Below, in pieces: positions 50,701-61,572 of a stretch of 64,000 nucleotides of DNA. Position 1 is the stretch's first letter, and each line of letters starts with the position of its first letter. The translations under genes were made by a program, and so were the position numbers. The DNA comes from Ariolimax columbianus (taxonomy: Eukaryota > Mollusca > Gastropoda > Stylommatophora > Arionidae). The DNA lies in assembly GCA_036924085.1 (NCBI GenBank), contig JAVGWX010000004.1, positions 45,663,293 through 45,727,292 of the forward strand. The letters are read 5' to 3'. Below the pieces are notes generated by a model that was not told where the DNA came from, did no database searches, and was given only the letters and a program-made list of their open reading frames with translations.

Positions 50701-50795
50701 CATCACCAGTGGAACTGCAAGAAAAGCTCTATGGTAGTGGCGAGAGTCTCAGGATGACCGCCGCTTTTTTCGAGAAAATAATGGTTACTGTCTGA
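47733..50795 (+). CDS. LINE-A polyprotein, RT plus RNase H, 1020 codons, no stop
   Basis: An uninterrupted 3-kb frame. The first few codons come from flanking DNA; the element proper enters at about codon 6, just after where its endonuclease domain would end, so the copy is 5'-truncated. RT boxes run from about residue 240 to 520: KKRKSPGKDG, 'ILVPVPK', 'GYRPISLL', 'QQAGFRQHRSTEDQ', 'VWVDLEKAFDKV', 'GVPQGGVLSPTLF' and MFADDLAMW (F461-A-D-D464). RNase H starts near 750 with AYTDGS (D760), then AEAEAL, LLTDAL and NEEADRLAKEG. A Cys/His region (CPCGTGKMTTEHLLQNC) closes the protein near 960. RT followed by RNase H suggests the I/LOA/Outcast group of non-LTR elements. It encodes mobile-element replication functions, not a host protein. 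Confidence 0.95.
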   Translation: MNSLIRLTIDMEVGPQETKPLPRWNYKRADWDRFAILTDGLCETINTRNTKMKPMVESLSKAIMQAATETIPRGARKNYKPYWNDELQKVEDAVTNARNMAEREKSMEANIALKAAAAKYKHTLKQTARESWKNKTDSLNLDKEGNKLWKLVRAMNDETPSNKQITIKQGENLITGKKAANAFVDHYARANHIEVPADKHTDISDELKGHENINTAHEEHMMAKLTMREMEEAMRTLKKRKSPGKDGITNEMLMGLGQTAKKKLLSILNQSWKRGIVPQAWKDAILVPVPKTGKDKTDPNGYRPISLLSCVGKLMERMINTRLMWHLEEKRILIPQQAGFRQHRSTEDQVILIAQEIEDAYQAQKHTVAVWVDLEKAFDKVWKDGLRVKLRRSDVCGRMYKWINHYLKQRTARVQVQGQMSKKVTLEQGVPQGGVLSPTLFLVYINDITENIPRRVHSSMFADDLAMWTSEKNLTIARNRMQTALTSLEEWANSWLVKINEEKTTCTIFSLSLKPQSTKLSLNGKILQPNDNPTYLGVTFDRRMTWKCQIERNRMKARERMAIMRKLAGTSWGADEGILKKLYTGRVRPVLEYGISAWTTAAKANFDKVNKLQNQAMRIITGGMKSTPIVELEKITKLQSMTDRRDCRAQLQSEKLRRLTDHPMYQRLNNLGNGKLKRRNFVEIAKAKMHEDPINTLTTPKPITTVRKPTWRQDIFPEVVENIPGIANKNCQSEKERRDTTLSFITKSYPSMDWTHAYTDGSVTNTTQNGGAGAFLNLPNGRKITLSFATGKYTSNFRAEAEALRAAVEEMATHSENESHIVLLTDALEVVTALKSQKNTELNDLRAALCKLCQLSAPKRVVVQWVPSHCNIKGNEEADRLAKEGARLPQTDTSITYEESKRLIKARYMIKWETEPTGYTKNDAYYQLNRREQVVVFRLRTGHNRMRYHLFNKLKIGCTDECPCGTGKMTTEHLLQNCPTYEDQREQMWPSPVELQEKLYGSGESLRMTAAFFEKIMVTV

Positions 50796-50822
50796 CTGTG
50801 TACGCAGAAGAAGAAGAAGAAG
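47747..50822 (+). mobile_element. LINE-A insertion inside LINE-C, with target duplication and GAA tail
   Basis: The element starts at about 47747 and ends in a GAA-repeat tail at 50806-50822. GAATTCATTAATT ends at 47746 and GAATGCATTAATT follows the tail, giving a 13-bp target duplication with one difference. The flanks join into one continuous LINE-C 3' region. The open frame and nearly identical duplication mark this as the youngest LINE-A in the window. Confidence 0.92.
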
Positions 50823-51320
50823 AATGCATTAATTGTCCCTGTCTTCACTACTTCCTGTGGCAAAACATTCCAAGCATGCACAACTCTTTGACTAAAAAAT
50901 ATTCCCTAACATCTAATCTGGACATTTATTTAGTTTATTTGTAGCTATGTCCTCTTGTTCTTGTAGGTGGTTGTATTTTGAAAAACTTGTTATAGTCTAA
51001 TGTATCCTTACCATTGTTTATCTTATAAACCTGTATTAAGTCACCTCGAATTCTTCTCTTTTCTAGACACCATAGGCCTATTTTTCTTTCCTCATAACTG
51101 TAGTTCTGGAATCCCACTGTCAGCTTTGTCGCTCTGTTTTGTATCCCTTCCAGCATGTTTTAATCCCCTCTACGATAAGGACTCCACACTTGTACACAGT
51201 ATTCCAATCTAAGTCTAATTAATGCTTTTTACGGTTTGACAATCACTTCCTTGCTACTATGTTTAATATTTATTTTTATCATACCTAACATTGCATTTGC
51301 CTTTGTCACTGCTACATGGA
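50823..51320 (-). mobile_element. LINE-C, right part
   Basis: The minus strand gives 'MLEGIQNRATKLTVGFQNYSYEERKIGLWCLEKRRIRGDLIQVYKI', the thumb and C-terminus of LINE-C. The match ends near 51320 (5' truncation at the 'VTKANAMLGMI' region). Together with 47640-47746 it is one LINE-C copy split by LINE-A. Confidence 0.88.
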
Positions 51321-51439
51321 CTTATGCGCATGAAATATCGTCCGAGTTTGATCAAGAAAATTGCATAGGCTCAATTACTTCCTAAAATAATATGGACCAA
51401 TTTGTAAACAGTTAGGATAGACACAAACAGCATTGTGGA

Positions 51440-51998
51440 AAGTGGAAGTTCAAGAATCAACACAGACTAAAAGGAAACAATCAAAACGTGGATATCTTTC
51501 AATGTGCACGACGATTAAATAACAATACAACAGCAAGACAAAATATGAAGAGAAATAAAATCTCTTTATATTTGAGTCATTGTCGAATTGTGGAGAGTAG
51601 CTAAAGTCTATTTAAAAATTGCCAACTCAATTTGTTTAACAGTATATTAGCAATCAGGGAATAAGATGAGATGTTCAATTCTACTTCAAGGATTAATGAC
51701 AAAGATGGATTCTTTATTTCTAACGAGCAGATAAGAAACAAACCATGGCAAAATGAATTTCAAGAATTTAACCCGACAGTGTCTCAAGAACTATCAATGT
51801 ATTGCTCAAGAAACAAGGATAAGCTGAACATGATATATTGATTCACCAAATAAAAGGGGCTGTAAAGATCAATCCTAGAAGTAAGTCCCTTGATAATGAT
51901 GGAATAGTAACGAAAGTAATTCAATCTTGCTAGGAAATAAGAGTGGTGTGGATGGAAATAATCTTAGCAAGAGCATGGATAGAAAGAAGATTACCAGA
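51440..51998 (+). mobile_element. Possible decayed LINE fragment
   Basis: Broken frames around 51840-51990 read like the 'LDNDGI.TKVIQSC...VWMEIILARAWIERRLPD' pre-RT/RT start seen in other LINEs here. The match is weak. The fragment is interrupted by the mariner at 52002. Confidence 0.35.
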
Positions 51999-52001
51999 CT
52001 A

Positions 52002-52336
52002 CAAGGGGCTTGTCATAAGTCTTTACCCTGACCATGTAGAAGAACGTTGAAATACTACAAGGGGCTTGTCATAAGTCTTTACCCTGACCATGTAGAAGAA
52101 CGTTGAAATACTACAAGGGGCTTGTCATAAGTCTTTACCCTGACCATGTAGAAGAACGTTGAAATACTACAAGGGGCTTGTCATAAGTCTTTACCCTGAC
52201 CATGTAGAAGAACGTTGAAATACTACAAGGGGCTTGTCATAAGTCTTTACCCTGACCATGTAGAAGAACGTTGAAATACTACAAGGGGCTTGTCATAAGT
52301 CTTTACCCTGACCATGTAGAAGAACGTTGAAATTTG
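52002..52336. repeat. 56-bp array of six mariner terminal-repeat units
   Basis: The units start at 52001, 52057, 52113, 52169, 52225 and 52281 and are essentially identical: ACAAGGGGCTTGTCATAAGT, CTTTACCCTGACCATGTAGA, AGAACGTTGAAATACT. Only the sixth is joined to the mariner body. Confidence 0.97.
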
Positions 52337-53220
52337 GCACAGTGCTTATTCCTTCTCAATGTAGCCACCACCTGAATTTATACATTTTTGTCATCTCTGC
52401 GTGACCTTGAAAAGACCTTCAGAATAAACTAACCAATTTTTCGAACTAAACCAATTATCACAAGCCAGTATGACATCTTCGTCACTGTCTAAATGATCTG
52501 CTTTCAGCTGTTTTTTAAGTTTGGAGAAAAAAAGAAATCTGGGTCATAATGGCGAACCCAAGTCTCATCTACTGCTACCATGGTCGGCAACATGTTTTTA
52601 GACCGATAAATTTTAAGCAACTGGCCACAGCAATCAACCCTCGTTTGTTTCTGTTCACATGTCACCAGATGCGGGACCTAGAGGGTACACACTTTTCTCA
52701 TGTTCAGTCTGTTGTGTAAAATCCTAAAAACTGTACTTTCATTCAGTTTTGCTGACCTAGATCTCTCTGCAATTGTCACTTTCCTATCCTGGTCAATGAT
52801 TTTCTTCACTCTCGCAGCATTTTCATCGCTGCACTCTGAGGATGGTCTTCCTGATCTTGGAAGATCAGCAAAATGGGAACGGCCACACTTAAACTGCCTA
52901 CACCAGTTTTTTACAGAAGCATAGGAAGGACATAATTCCTCAAACACTGGTTCCATCTCCCTGTGTATTTCGGTAAGTGTTTTTCCCTGCAACACAGTTA
53001 TGGCCTCTGATTTCTCCATTGTTTGGATAAACCGTTAGAGTAGCAGATCCGGTCAATAAGGTGTGTTGCTCCATGCACCATACCGGGTAAACCCGTCAAG
53101 GAGGGAAATTCATACTTCTCAAGTCCAGTACACATTGAATGAGCTACCTATGTGCCACATTTCAACTTTTTTTCTCCTACTCCTTCATAGTCGGGTTAAA
53201 GACTTATGACAAGCCCCTTG
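52002..53220 (-). mobile_element. Mariner element, deleted transposase, left terminus amplified
   Basis: TA dinucleotides flank CAAGGGGCTTGTCATAAGTC (left) and its inverted copy at 53220. The minus-strand transposase starts at 53019: 'ITVLQGKTLTEIHREMEPVF', then 'PSYASVKNWCRQFKCGR', 'DLPRSGRPSSECSDENAARV', a second helix-turn-helix, stop at 52678; after it the frame continues to 'MVAVDETWVRHYDPD', the first catalytic Asp. The second acidic box (DNARPH) is missing, so the element is non-autonomous. The left terminus is present six times in tandem. Confidence 0.92.
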
Positions 53221-53224
53221 TATT

Positions 53225-54005
53225 AGCAACAATCCACAATAACATTAGAATGGAAGAAAATAGCTAGTTATAGAATCGGTGATACATGAAGAGGTATATC
53301 GTTACTACGTCATGATGGAAACATGTTGGGGCGAAAATACTTGAAAAAGTAGCAAAAACCATATGTTGAGCATCAGCCAATCAGAGCTCAGTTTAGAATC
53401 ATAAGGAAAAGAGTGAGCTGACGTTTTATTTACCTTCAGACAACTAAACGACGAAAGGGCAATACATTCTGCAAACATTTCAACAAAACGTGTATTGAGC
53501 ACAAAACGTTTTTGTACAGCGTTGATAAGCGATAAACTGTAAGCCATATAAGGGCACTGTGGAGTAAAAAGTACAATGACTATTAGATGATGCGAGAGCC
53601 CTGTAACGTATGAACACAACTGTGATACGATAAGAATCAATGCTGTTTCTGAAAGAACAAAAATATCCAGACAATGATGCGTCCTTTCATCAACCATCTT
53701 CGTTCCCTTACATGGATCAAATAATAACAGAGGCCAGGAAATTGTCATTCCAGAGTAGATACGACACTAAGACGAAAACAGAAACAAAAGCCACGTTAAA
53801 ATCAAAAGGCCTTCATCGGGCACAACAAACAACAAACATGTGGGCTTGCGACACTATTGAACTATAGTGTTTATTATTACCAGGCCGTGCTTATTATTTA
53901 TATTTATAAGCAAGCAGTCGTTACCTGGTGTTTCGCTTAAATGACGTGTCACTGAATCCTCTTGAGAAAAGAATTAATGGATTATCTTTCTTTCCTGAAC
54001 GACCA
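53225..54005. other. Unassigned; possible decayed LINE continuation after the mariner
   Basis: The region 53320-53520 has a frame reading vaguely like an RT block, which would continue the fragment left of the mariner. No firm boxes. Nothing recognised after 53640. Confidence 0.3.
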
Positions 54006-54009
54006 ATAC

Positions 54010-54830
54010 AATCGCAAATCTTCTTCTTCTTGCTCGCCATTATTTACTTATGTGTTCACGCGATGGTCAATTTTTTGGGATAAAGGTTTTAGTAATGGAG
54101 AGTTCTTCAGGGCTGTCAAATGGGTTTGTCTCTGAAGACCAGGGCTCATTTCAAAGCTGCCTAAGCATATGGCAGTCTTGTAGGAAATGTTCGGCTGTCT
54201 GCGCTGCTTGTCCGCAGGTAAACGTTGGTGTTGGGGCCCAGATTTAATGTGTTACTAGTTATTCAATAGGTCATGTCATGTTTTCATGTGGAACAGTCTA
54301 GTCTGCTTCGCTCGTTCAAGATTGTGGTAATTGTTTATTATTCGGTTTACTTTCTATTTGGTTTGGATAAGGGTCCTTTTTTCGTTGAAGGTGATTGCTG
54401 GTTCATTTTTATCTCGTTCTACTCCATCATTTGTTAACTTGTCTGCACTATCGTTTTCTGGTATGCCACAATGTAATAGTATCCACTGAAGGACTACTCC
54501 TTGCTCTCCAATTCGATCGAGCTATTTTCCAAGTATGGGACGTTTTATCTTTGATTTTACCTTTGTGCTGTCGATATGCGACATCATGTCATTCTTGTAT
54601 ATAATGTGGTCCAGGTATACTGGTTTATTTTGTCTATTTGGTCAAGCATATTTCCAATTCATATTTCTTGTTTTATCTTTGAGCTTGAAGAGCGCTGTTA
54701 ACCTGCGCCATCTATTTTTCTGCAAATGCGGTTAAATTGTTTGCTGCACCTTTTACTCGCTTATTGTCTTTCATTATGTTTGTTCTTCTACACACTACAC
54801 CACACGTTCGTCGGCCTATAAAGCGTATCT
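54010..54830 (-). mobile_element. LINE-F fragment, RNase H and C-terminus with GAA tail
   Basis: A CTT run at 54021-54033 is the GAA tail on the minus strand. Upstream of it the minus strand reads 'CGQAAQTAEHFLQDCHMLRQL' (Cys/His C-terminal motif, about 54220-54140) and 'VVLQWILLHCGIPENDSADKLTNDG' (end of RNase H, about 54510-54430). There are several stops. Related to the intronic fragment at 18.4 kb. Confidence 0.75.
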
Positions 54831-54834
54831 CCCA

Positions 54835-55230
54835 CTTTCTTCCTCATTCCCCGGCACCTTATACAAGTAACAGGTCTTTGGTGAGGCCGTTGATACACAC
54901 TAGGGAAAGGGTATGAGACAGTACAGAACCCTGAAAAGTGTTTTCGGATGATTTTTTACCGTTGTTCTGTCCACAAAAATTCTTGCTTTCCTGGTGTGCA
55001 GGACATCCTTGCTCAATTTGATTCTGTTCCTCTTGATACTATTCATTTGTTGTTCCTAGTCCGCATTTGTAAACCTTATCGAGGGTTGTCTGGAAATCTT
55101 TCCAAAATGGAAGAACAGTTGTCTTTTCTTGGAAAACGTCTTCAACAGTTTGGAACAGGTAAGTTGTTTGCTTTCTGTGCTACTAGCTCCCTCAACTCTA
55201 CTTGTTCGGGTATTACTATTTCAGTGCTGC
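54835..55230. other. Unassigned spacer
   Basis: It may be the upstream continuation of LINE-F or the distal part of the R140 element, but no boxes could be assigned. Confidence 0.3.
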
Positions 55231-55234
55231 CGAA

Positions 55235-55393
55235 GACGGATGTGTCGGACCGAAAGGTGCAAATATCGCAGTCAAGCTGTAAACTAGCGACACAACTCAA
55301 TCCGTTCTCCGGACTATATGCTACTACTTACAAAGCCCTGTTCATGGCTTGGTAGCGATAGATTGAGAACTTATGCAGAAGAAGAAGAAGAAG
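55235..55393 (+). repeat. R140 dispersed repeat, + copy with GAA tail
   Basis: GACCGAAAGGTGCAAATATC, CAGTCAAGCTGTAAACTAGC and GATTGAGAACTTATGCA are followed by (GAA)n at 55379-55393. This copy fixes the 3' end of the family. Confidence 0.82.
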
Positions 55394-55779
55394 ACTACTT
55401 CAGTCTTCTGTTGATATCCTCTCCATTGCCATGCAGACACAGCTCATTTGACCTATTGGTCTGTAACTGGTGTCTTTGTTTTTCCTACTTTGTGAAGCGG
55501 CAGCTTTCTCTATTTCTCTGGTACATTGCTTGTCATCCAGCAATAATTGTATATCTTTAGCTGGTTTTCATTTCCTGTTTGTTCGAGGTGATTGAGTTAG
55601 TTATACCATCCGTAGCTGATGATTTCTTGTCTGTTTTCACAAGTCTCATTTTAGCTCATCCAAAGTAAACGGTTTCGACATTACATATGTATTGTTTTGT
55701 AATTGCTTCTGGTGTGAGTTGTCAAGTATCTCTTCGTTTGCATGAGTAGACGGTGATATTGTTCCAAATCCTTTAAGAT

Positions 55780-58545
55780 TCATGCTTGTATGTTGGTATA
55801 TTCACTCCACAAGAACTGAGCATGACGATGAGGAAACTGGCAAAAATAAAGCACCAAGACCAGATAAAGTTAAAAATGGGGTGATAAGTAAATTAGGACC
55901 AAAGACGAAAGAGGTACGTTTATGGTTTGTCAACATGGGACGAAGGACAGTTGCCATCAATATGGCTATCAGCAACTATCAAACCCAGACTGAAGAAAGG
56001 GAAACAATCAGGAACACATGGAAGCTATAGACCTGTGTCGCTCACCTCGTGTTTAGGTAAAGTTGTTGACAAAATGGTAAACAACAGACTATATTGGTGG
56101 CTGGACAGCAAAAACCTCCTTGGACATCGCACAGATGAACCACCCTCTTCAGGTTTATACAGCACGTGATGGATGGATTCCAAGATGGAAAAAGCACACT
56201 AGCAGTGTTTATTGATCTACAGCAGGCATACGAGAGAGTTTGGAGGAAGAGCCTTTTGATGAAAATGAGAAAAATGGGAATAGAAGGAAAGATAATCGAA
56301 TAGATACAGACCTTCCTGGACAACAGAACCATAAATACCAACTTTGCAGGGGCAACATTACCTAAAAGAACGTTAGAAGAAGGGCTCTCCTTTAAGCTGC
56401 ACCCTTTTCCTCATCTATATAAATGACCTCACCATACATCTAAACGTGTCAAAAGCATTGTTTGCTGATGATCTCGCCATTTGGACCACCAAGAAATTTC
56501 CCATTTTGGCAAAAGCCAAGATCAACATAGCGCTACTAACAATTTCAGTATACTGCGAACTGTAGAAACTAAAGATAAATACACAGAAAACAGTATGCGC
56601 CATCTTCTCCCGCAGTCATAAAGAAGCAAAGAGATGCATTAACATCAAAAGAAAAGGGGAATTACTAGTAAAAGAGGATACCCTAGTTTATCTGGGAGTA
56701 ACACTGGACAGACGGTTGAAATTTGGCAGCCACATCTGCAACGTCACAAGTAAAACAACCAAGCGTTTAAACATAATCAAAAGGCTTGCTAGTACAAATT
56801 GGGGAGCTGACAAACAAACTCTTCGGCAACTATATCTTGGTTATGTACGAACGGTGATGGACTACGGCCTACCCATACAGACCACCGTGCGTATAAATAA
56901 CATCGCATCTATTGACCGGGTGCAGAACACGCTCACCCTGGGGGCCACTCTTCCCCTTCTCTCTCCTCTCACCTCACTCTGTTTCATTTGACTCTGTCCT
57001 ACAGTCATACTCTTGCACAACTTTCACACGCGCCCTCATGGTAAGGCCCTTCCATTGCACTTTGGTTGGGCTAGCTTCTGAGGGTGCACAAACCTAGCAT
57101 AGGTACATACAGACGCACACATTCATCCAAGCACTGGTTTATGCGTCCTGATATCGCCCAATGGACTACGGTCTGGGTGGAAAATGGCGCGCCTCCGCCA
57201 GTAGAAACTAGTGAGGCAATCATCTAAGCAACAACAACAAAAAACCCGGTGCAGAATCAAGCTCTCAGACTAATTTGTGGGGGGAATGAGATCAACACCT
57301 ACAGCGGCGTGTGAGATGGAGGCCAACATAGAACCGCTAGATATGAGGAGAAAGAGGGCACTGACTTAAGCGGTAGAGAGATATAAGAGACAAGAAAATG
57401 GTCATCCAAATAGGGTACAAATAGACACGGAAGCAAAAGTGAAGACAAGCAATTGTGCCACTAGATGTAGCAGAAGAGGAAAGCCATTTTCACCATCTAC
57501 CAGAGATGAGAGAAACGGAAAATAGATTTTGTTTTTGACCAACCCCTTTGCCTGCCAATCATAAAAACACACCTGACAGAAAAGGCAGTCACCAAAGAGA
57601 CTACACCTAATATTCTGAAGACATATGCCTTAGACATAGTCTCTAGCTACCCAAAATCGGCAGTGCTGGTCTATACGGATGGATCAGCATTCAAAGCTAC
57701 CTCTTTTGCAGGGTATGGTATCTACATGAATTACCCGGTTGGGTTCATATACGCGTTTTGTGATTCATGAGGCAAAAACCGTTTAAATGATGAAGATGAG
57801 ACAGGGGCTTTAAAAACAGCAGTTGAGATTTTGCACCAACAGTTTGACTTGGGCTTGACTTGGGCGAATTGTTGCCGATGGATTTGGTAACTTTTAGTGA
57901 CTCCAAGTTGGTTCTGGAGGCGCTAAAGAACACCCCCACACAAAGAAAATGAGATATTCCTGGTGGGGAGAGCGATCAACAACATCATCACTGCCCACGG
58001 GACAAATGTCACCTTACAATGGATCCCTGGACATAGTGGGCTACTAGGGAACAATATGGCCGATAGATTGGCAAAAACAAGAGCCTCGAAACAACAATTG
58101 GATAGACCCTGCAGTAACTACACCGTAAAACGAATATGTAAGAATAATACTCGAGAAATATGGATGAACAGGTGAGCGACGGGAACAACAGGTCACAGTG
58201 TATTTAGCGAAATTTCACAGTCAATAAGTAACGATCATATAAATAAACTACATAGAAGAGATCAAAGTCGCACCTTTAAGTTCCGAATAGGACATACCAG
58301 AGTCAATAGTCCCCAGCACCTGCCATTGTGCAGACATTGCTCTCATTCTGATGAAACAGTTCGACATCTACTCATTGAAGGCGCTTGAGGACATGAGGAA
58401 AAGATTCTTACAAGCACTGCCGACAATTACCAACACACTATACGGAGCAGTGACTCAACTGAAGAAGATATGTATCTATATAAGAATGGCATTGGGCTGC
58501 CAAGAGTAAGCTTGCTCAGCAGCTATGGGATAATAACAACAACAA
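55780..58545 (+). mobile_element. LINE-E, RT plus RNase H, decayed, with CAA-type tail
   Basis: In order, across several frames: 'KAPRPDKVKNGVISKLGPKTK', 'HGSYRPVSLTSCLGKVVDKMVNNRL', 'VYTARDG', 'SKALFADDLAIWTTKK' (FADD near 56460), 'YLGVTLDRRLKFG', 'RLASTNWGADKQTLRQLYLGYVRTVMDYGL', then after an inserted element 'SAVLVYTDGSAFKATSFAGYG' (RNase H start, 57660), 'LQWIPGHSGLLGNNMADRLAK' (58020) and 'LCRHCSHSDETVRHLLIEGA' (C-terminal Cys/His region). The 3' end is TAACAACAACAACA at about 58530-58545. It has the same domain order as LINE-A but is clearly a different, older family. Confidence 0.88.
56928..57244 (+). mobile_element. Short retroposon nested in LINE-E, 12-bp target duplication
   Basis: A 317-bp block starting CACGCTCACCCTGGGGGCCA and ending in AGCAACAACAACAAAAAA, bounded by CCGGGTGCAGAA at 56916-56927 and CCCGGTGCAGAA at 57245-57256 (one difference). 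Without it the LINE-E reading 'IDRVQN...QNQALRLI' is continuous. No clear pol III boxes, so it is either a SINE of unusual type or the 3' end of a LINE with a CAA tail. Confidence 0.85.
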
Positions 58546-58549
58546 CATG

Positions 58550-59779
58550 TCGGTATATAGTTTAACTGCTTCTTCTTTAATAATGTTTTGTTCAGAATAG
58601 TTGTTATTGTTGACTAGCTGTTTAATTAATATCCACAACTTTCTCTCTTCCATAGTCTTAGTCTTAGTCGACCCGTACTGCTTCAAGAGCGGATGCTCCT
58701 GTGCAGGTCCCAGCTCTGTCGTGAACGATGTAACCAGGGTGAGGGTTTCCTGACTAGCGGGCTAGACTCGAGCAGCTTTTTACTCCGCTGCGTTGGGACA
58801 AGAGTGATCGGAGGGTGGTCAACGGATGTGGAGACTTTGGGACGCTCATCGTAGTAATGAAAGTAGACGGAGTTCAACGATCGAGATAAAAAATTAACAC
58901 CACGAGTGGTGTTCTTTGGGGAGCTAGACAATACTTAAGTGGGGGTTGGAATTTCGGTGAAGTTAAAGGTTTGCAGTAAATTACCTTTGGGCGACACTGA
59001 ATGACTAACTCTAGAGTTTTTATGCAGTACGCCATTGTCACTTCCTTGCAAGCAAACACTAGGGATTGCATCCTATTGTACGAAGTTCCTTGTCAGAAAA
59101 AAGATACAGACGAACACGAGGGACCCCATCCCATCACACGAATTCGAGATCTTTATTCAACAGCAAAAACTGGAAAGATTGAAGCTGTAAGAACGTCATA
59201 GGCCAGACACGGTACAGGAAACGAGAAACAATAACTACACATTTAGTTAGGTATTAGATAACGTAATTAGAGATATCATTAACTAGATTTGACCAGGCAT
59301 AGAGCACGGTTTGAAGTACAGGGAAAAATCCGGCAAGATGCCAACCCTGTCTGATAAGAGAGCGTAGATAATAGTAGTTTATATTTTCATATGATCTTAT
59401 CAAGTTATGGCATACATTAATAATTGTGTTTTTGTGAAAGAATAAGTTTATGAGTTTCATTTATGGTTATCTGGTAGGAGAAGCAATTAATTCTAAGAGA
59501 GATAAGTCTGCTACACGTCACAATTAAAATTAGTTACAGTGTCCAGGATAACCTATTGGATTGAGTGTGGCTGGTACGATGATATGATGGTTGTATCTCT
59601 GTAATATTTGTCATGTAGAAACTGGCGAGGATTAGAATTTATGTTGGTGGATGGTTGATTGTATAATTAAAATAGATGTATCTGAAAAATTAAGAGAAAA
59701 GTCTATAGGAAGCACATATCAAATAGCATCACCCAGGATTATCACAGAGCAAAATCTGCAACTGCAGGCGGCAGACACC

Positions 59780-59790
<11 letters not shown>
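58550..59790. other. Unassigned, partly GC-rich
   Basis: 58650-58930 is more GC-rich than its surroundings and could be part of an LTR or DNA element, but no second copy or coding motif was seen in the window. Confidence 0.35.
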
Positions 59791-59843
<53 letters not shown>

Positions 59844-59862
59844 TGCGTGTGTGTGTGTTCTG
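59791..59862. repeat. (GT)n(GTGC)n microsatellite
   Basis: GT repeats turning into GTGC and back to GT, preceded by a short TA run. Confidence 0.97.
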
Positions 59863-59975
59863 TGGCGGATGCTGGTGTTTTGGCAAGGGAACGAGTTTCT
59901 TTCAGACAGACTGTTATGGGAGCGACGTTCTACAAAGGACATGCTACATGATGATGATGATATATATATATATAT

Positions 59976-60359
59976 GAACTTTATAGATTTTGAAAAGACA
60001 TTTGATTGCCTGGACCAAGCTGCAATTTCAAAAATTTTGTAAGATTGGGGAAAACCAGATAAATTTATAAATTATAGAAGATTTATATGAAGAGGCCTCA
60101 TATAAAATAATCCGTTAAAAAAATCGTCAGACCCATTTACAGTTAAAATTTGTGTAAGACAGAGATGCCTACTTTCTCCAGATATCTTACTTGTACTGGC
60201 TGATGCGGAACACAACAGAAATCAGAAACACAACGGGCATTTGACAAACAGCTGGAAGACTACAATTTTGCACAGAATATGTGTATGCTTTTACATTAGC
60301 AGCAGGACATAGAAAGAAAGATGGACAGATTAACATATTAACCAGTAAAGGTGTGATTG
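59976..60359 (+). mobile_element. LINE-B RT fragment, left of solo LTR
   Basis: 'MNFIDFEKTFDCLDQAAISKIL' is the RT box with the first catalytic Asp (FIDFEKAFDS type), followed by 'PDKFIN' and 'VRQRCLLSPDILLV', equivalent to the GVRQGCLLSP box. Stops are present. The element continues after the LTR at 61573. Confidence 0.75.
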
Positions 60360-60363
60360 CGGA

Positions 60364-61568
60364 TGTAACAGTTCCAGCCTGAGCATGAGCGTTTGGGGCA
60401 GGGGTGATGTGGTCGGCGACTCTGAGAACAAAGGTACCTGAATGCGTGTCAAGGTCACTCACCATCTCAACAAAGGAAAACGGGTGGGGAAAAGAATGTG
60501 TACAGGTAGGAATTGACAACTGGCGTTCCGATTTGGGTAGTGGGGATGAGTGACAGACAGGTGGGCAGCAGAGAGCTTGTTGCGATATTTGAGTGACAGG
60601 TGTTCAGAGTAATTCGTTCCAATAATGACTGAATAGAGCCATCCCCAAGAGATTCATTGGATAGCGCTGATACTGCTTGAGAGTATAAAATACTAGACAA
60701 AGTTTACCTCAAGCAGGCTGGCCATGGAGAAGGAATGAGAGCGAGAGAGAATGTAGATAGGAGTATGTTTAGATCGCCGACTTAGTAGAAGAGCGATTGA
60801 TAGACTGTTGTACGAATGTTAGAGATAGAACAGGATCGCTCAAACAGCATACGACATTGAGTCGGGGCCAGCCGCTCAATAAGGGTATGTTGGGCTCCTG
60901 TGTATATATGTAATCTGAATGTGTGTTGTACGCAGGACACTTTGTGAACGATGTATGTCCTGACAAGTTAATCGAGTGTGTAGATCGACTAGGTGAGATC
61001 TAGATGTGTGTGTGGTGTGTGTAGACACCGAGGAAACGAGGTATGTTTCAGAGCGTGTGTATGCGCAGATCGACTGAGTTGAAAGATCATATATCAGTAT
61101 ACGTGGAATATATTGAATGCATTATGTCCAGATCGCCCGCCTGAGGGGATTTGAATGAGGAAGAGTTTTTGAGAGTGTGTTGAGGATGCAGATAAGGGGA
61201 GGGGTGTGTGATGTGAATACGGCAATAGAAGGATGCAGATAAGGGGAGGGGTGTGTGATGTGAATACGGCAATAGAACTGGGTTTTGATTGTTGGGAATT
61301 CCATCAATAGCTAATGCTTAAAATTTCCGCTTTAGTTAATATTTATATTAACATATATATACTTATGAATATTTAGTTAAGATGATATATATTGTATTGT
61401 GTTGTAATTTCATTGCACTCACTTTAATAGTGTTGTAAGATTATGATATAATAAATGTGCCACCTGCTGTGTGCTATGTCATTTTCTGTGTGAGGTCATG
61501 AATGTTGTGGTTGAGTGTGGTAACGTTGTAGTTAGAATACCCTAGTGTAAACAGTGGGATCTACTACA
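60364..61568 (+). mobile_element. Solo LTR, copy B (4-bp target duplication CGGA)
   Basis: 1205 bp from TGTAACAGTTCCAGCC to CTACTACA, with TGTA/TACA termini and CGGA on both sides (60360-60363, 61569-61572). It contains TATAAA at 60684-60689 and AATAAA at 61450-61455, as expected for promoter and polyA signals of an LTR. An internal duplication of about 46 bp (GATGCAGATAAGGGGAGGGG) lies at about 61187-61277. Same family as copy A. Confidence 0.9.
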
Positions 61569-61572
61569 CGGA

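Noticed and set aside
52002..52336. CRISPR-like array
   Set aside because: Units are contiguous without unique spacers, and are copies of a mariner terminus in a eukaryotic genome.
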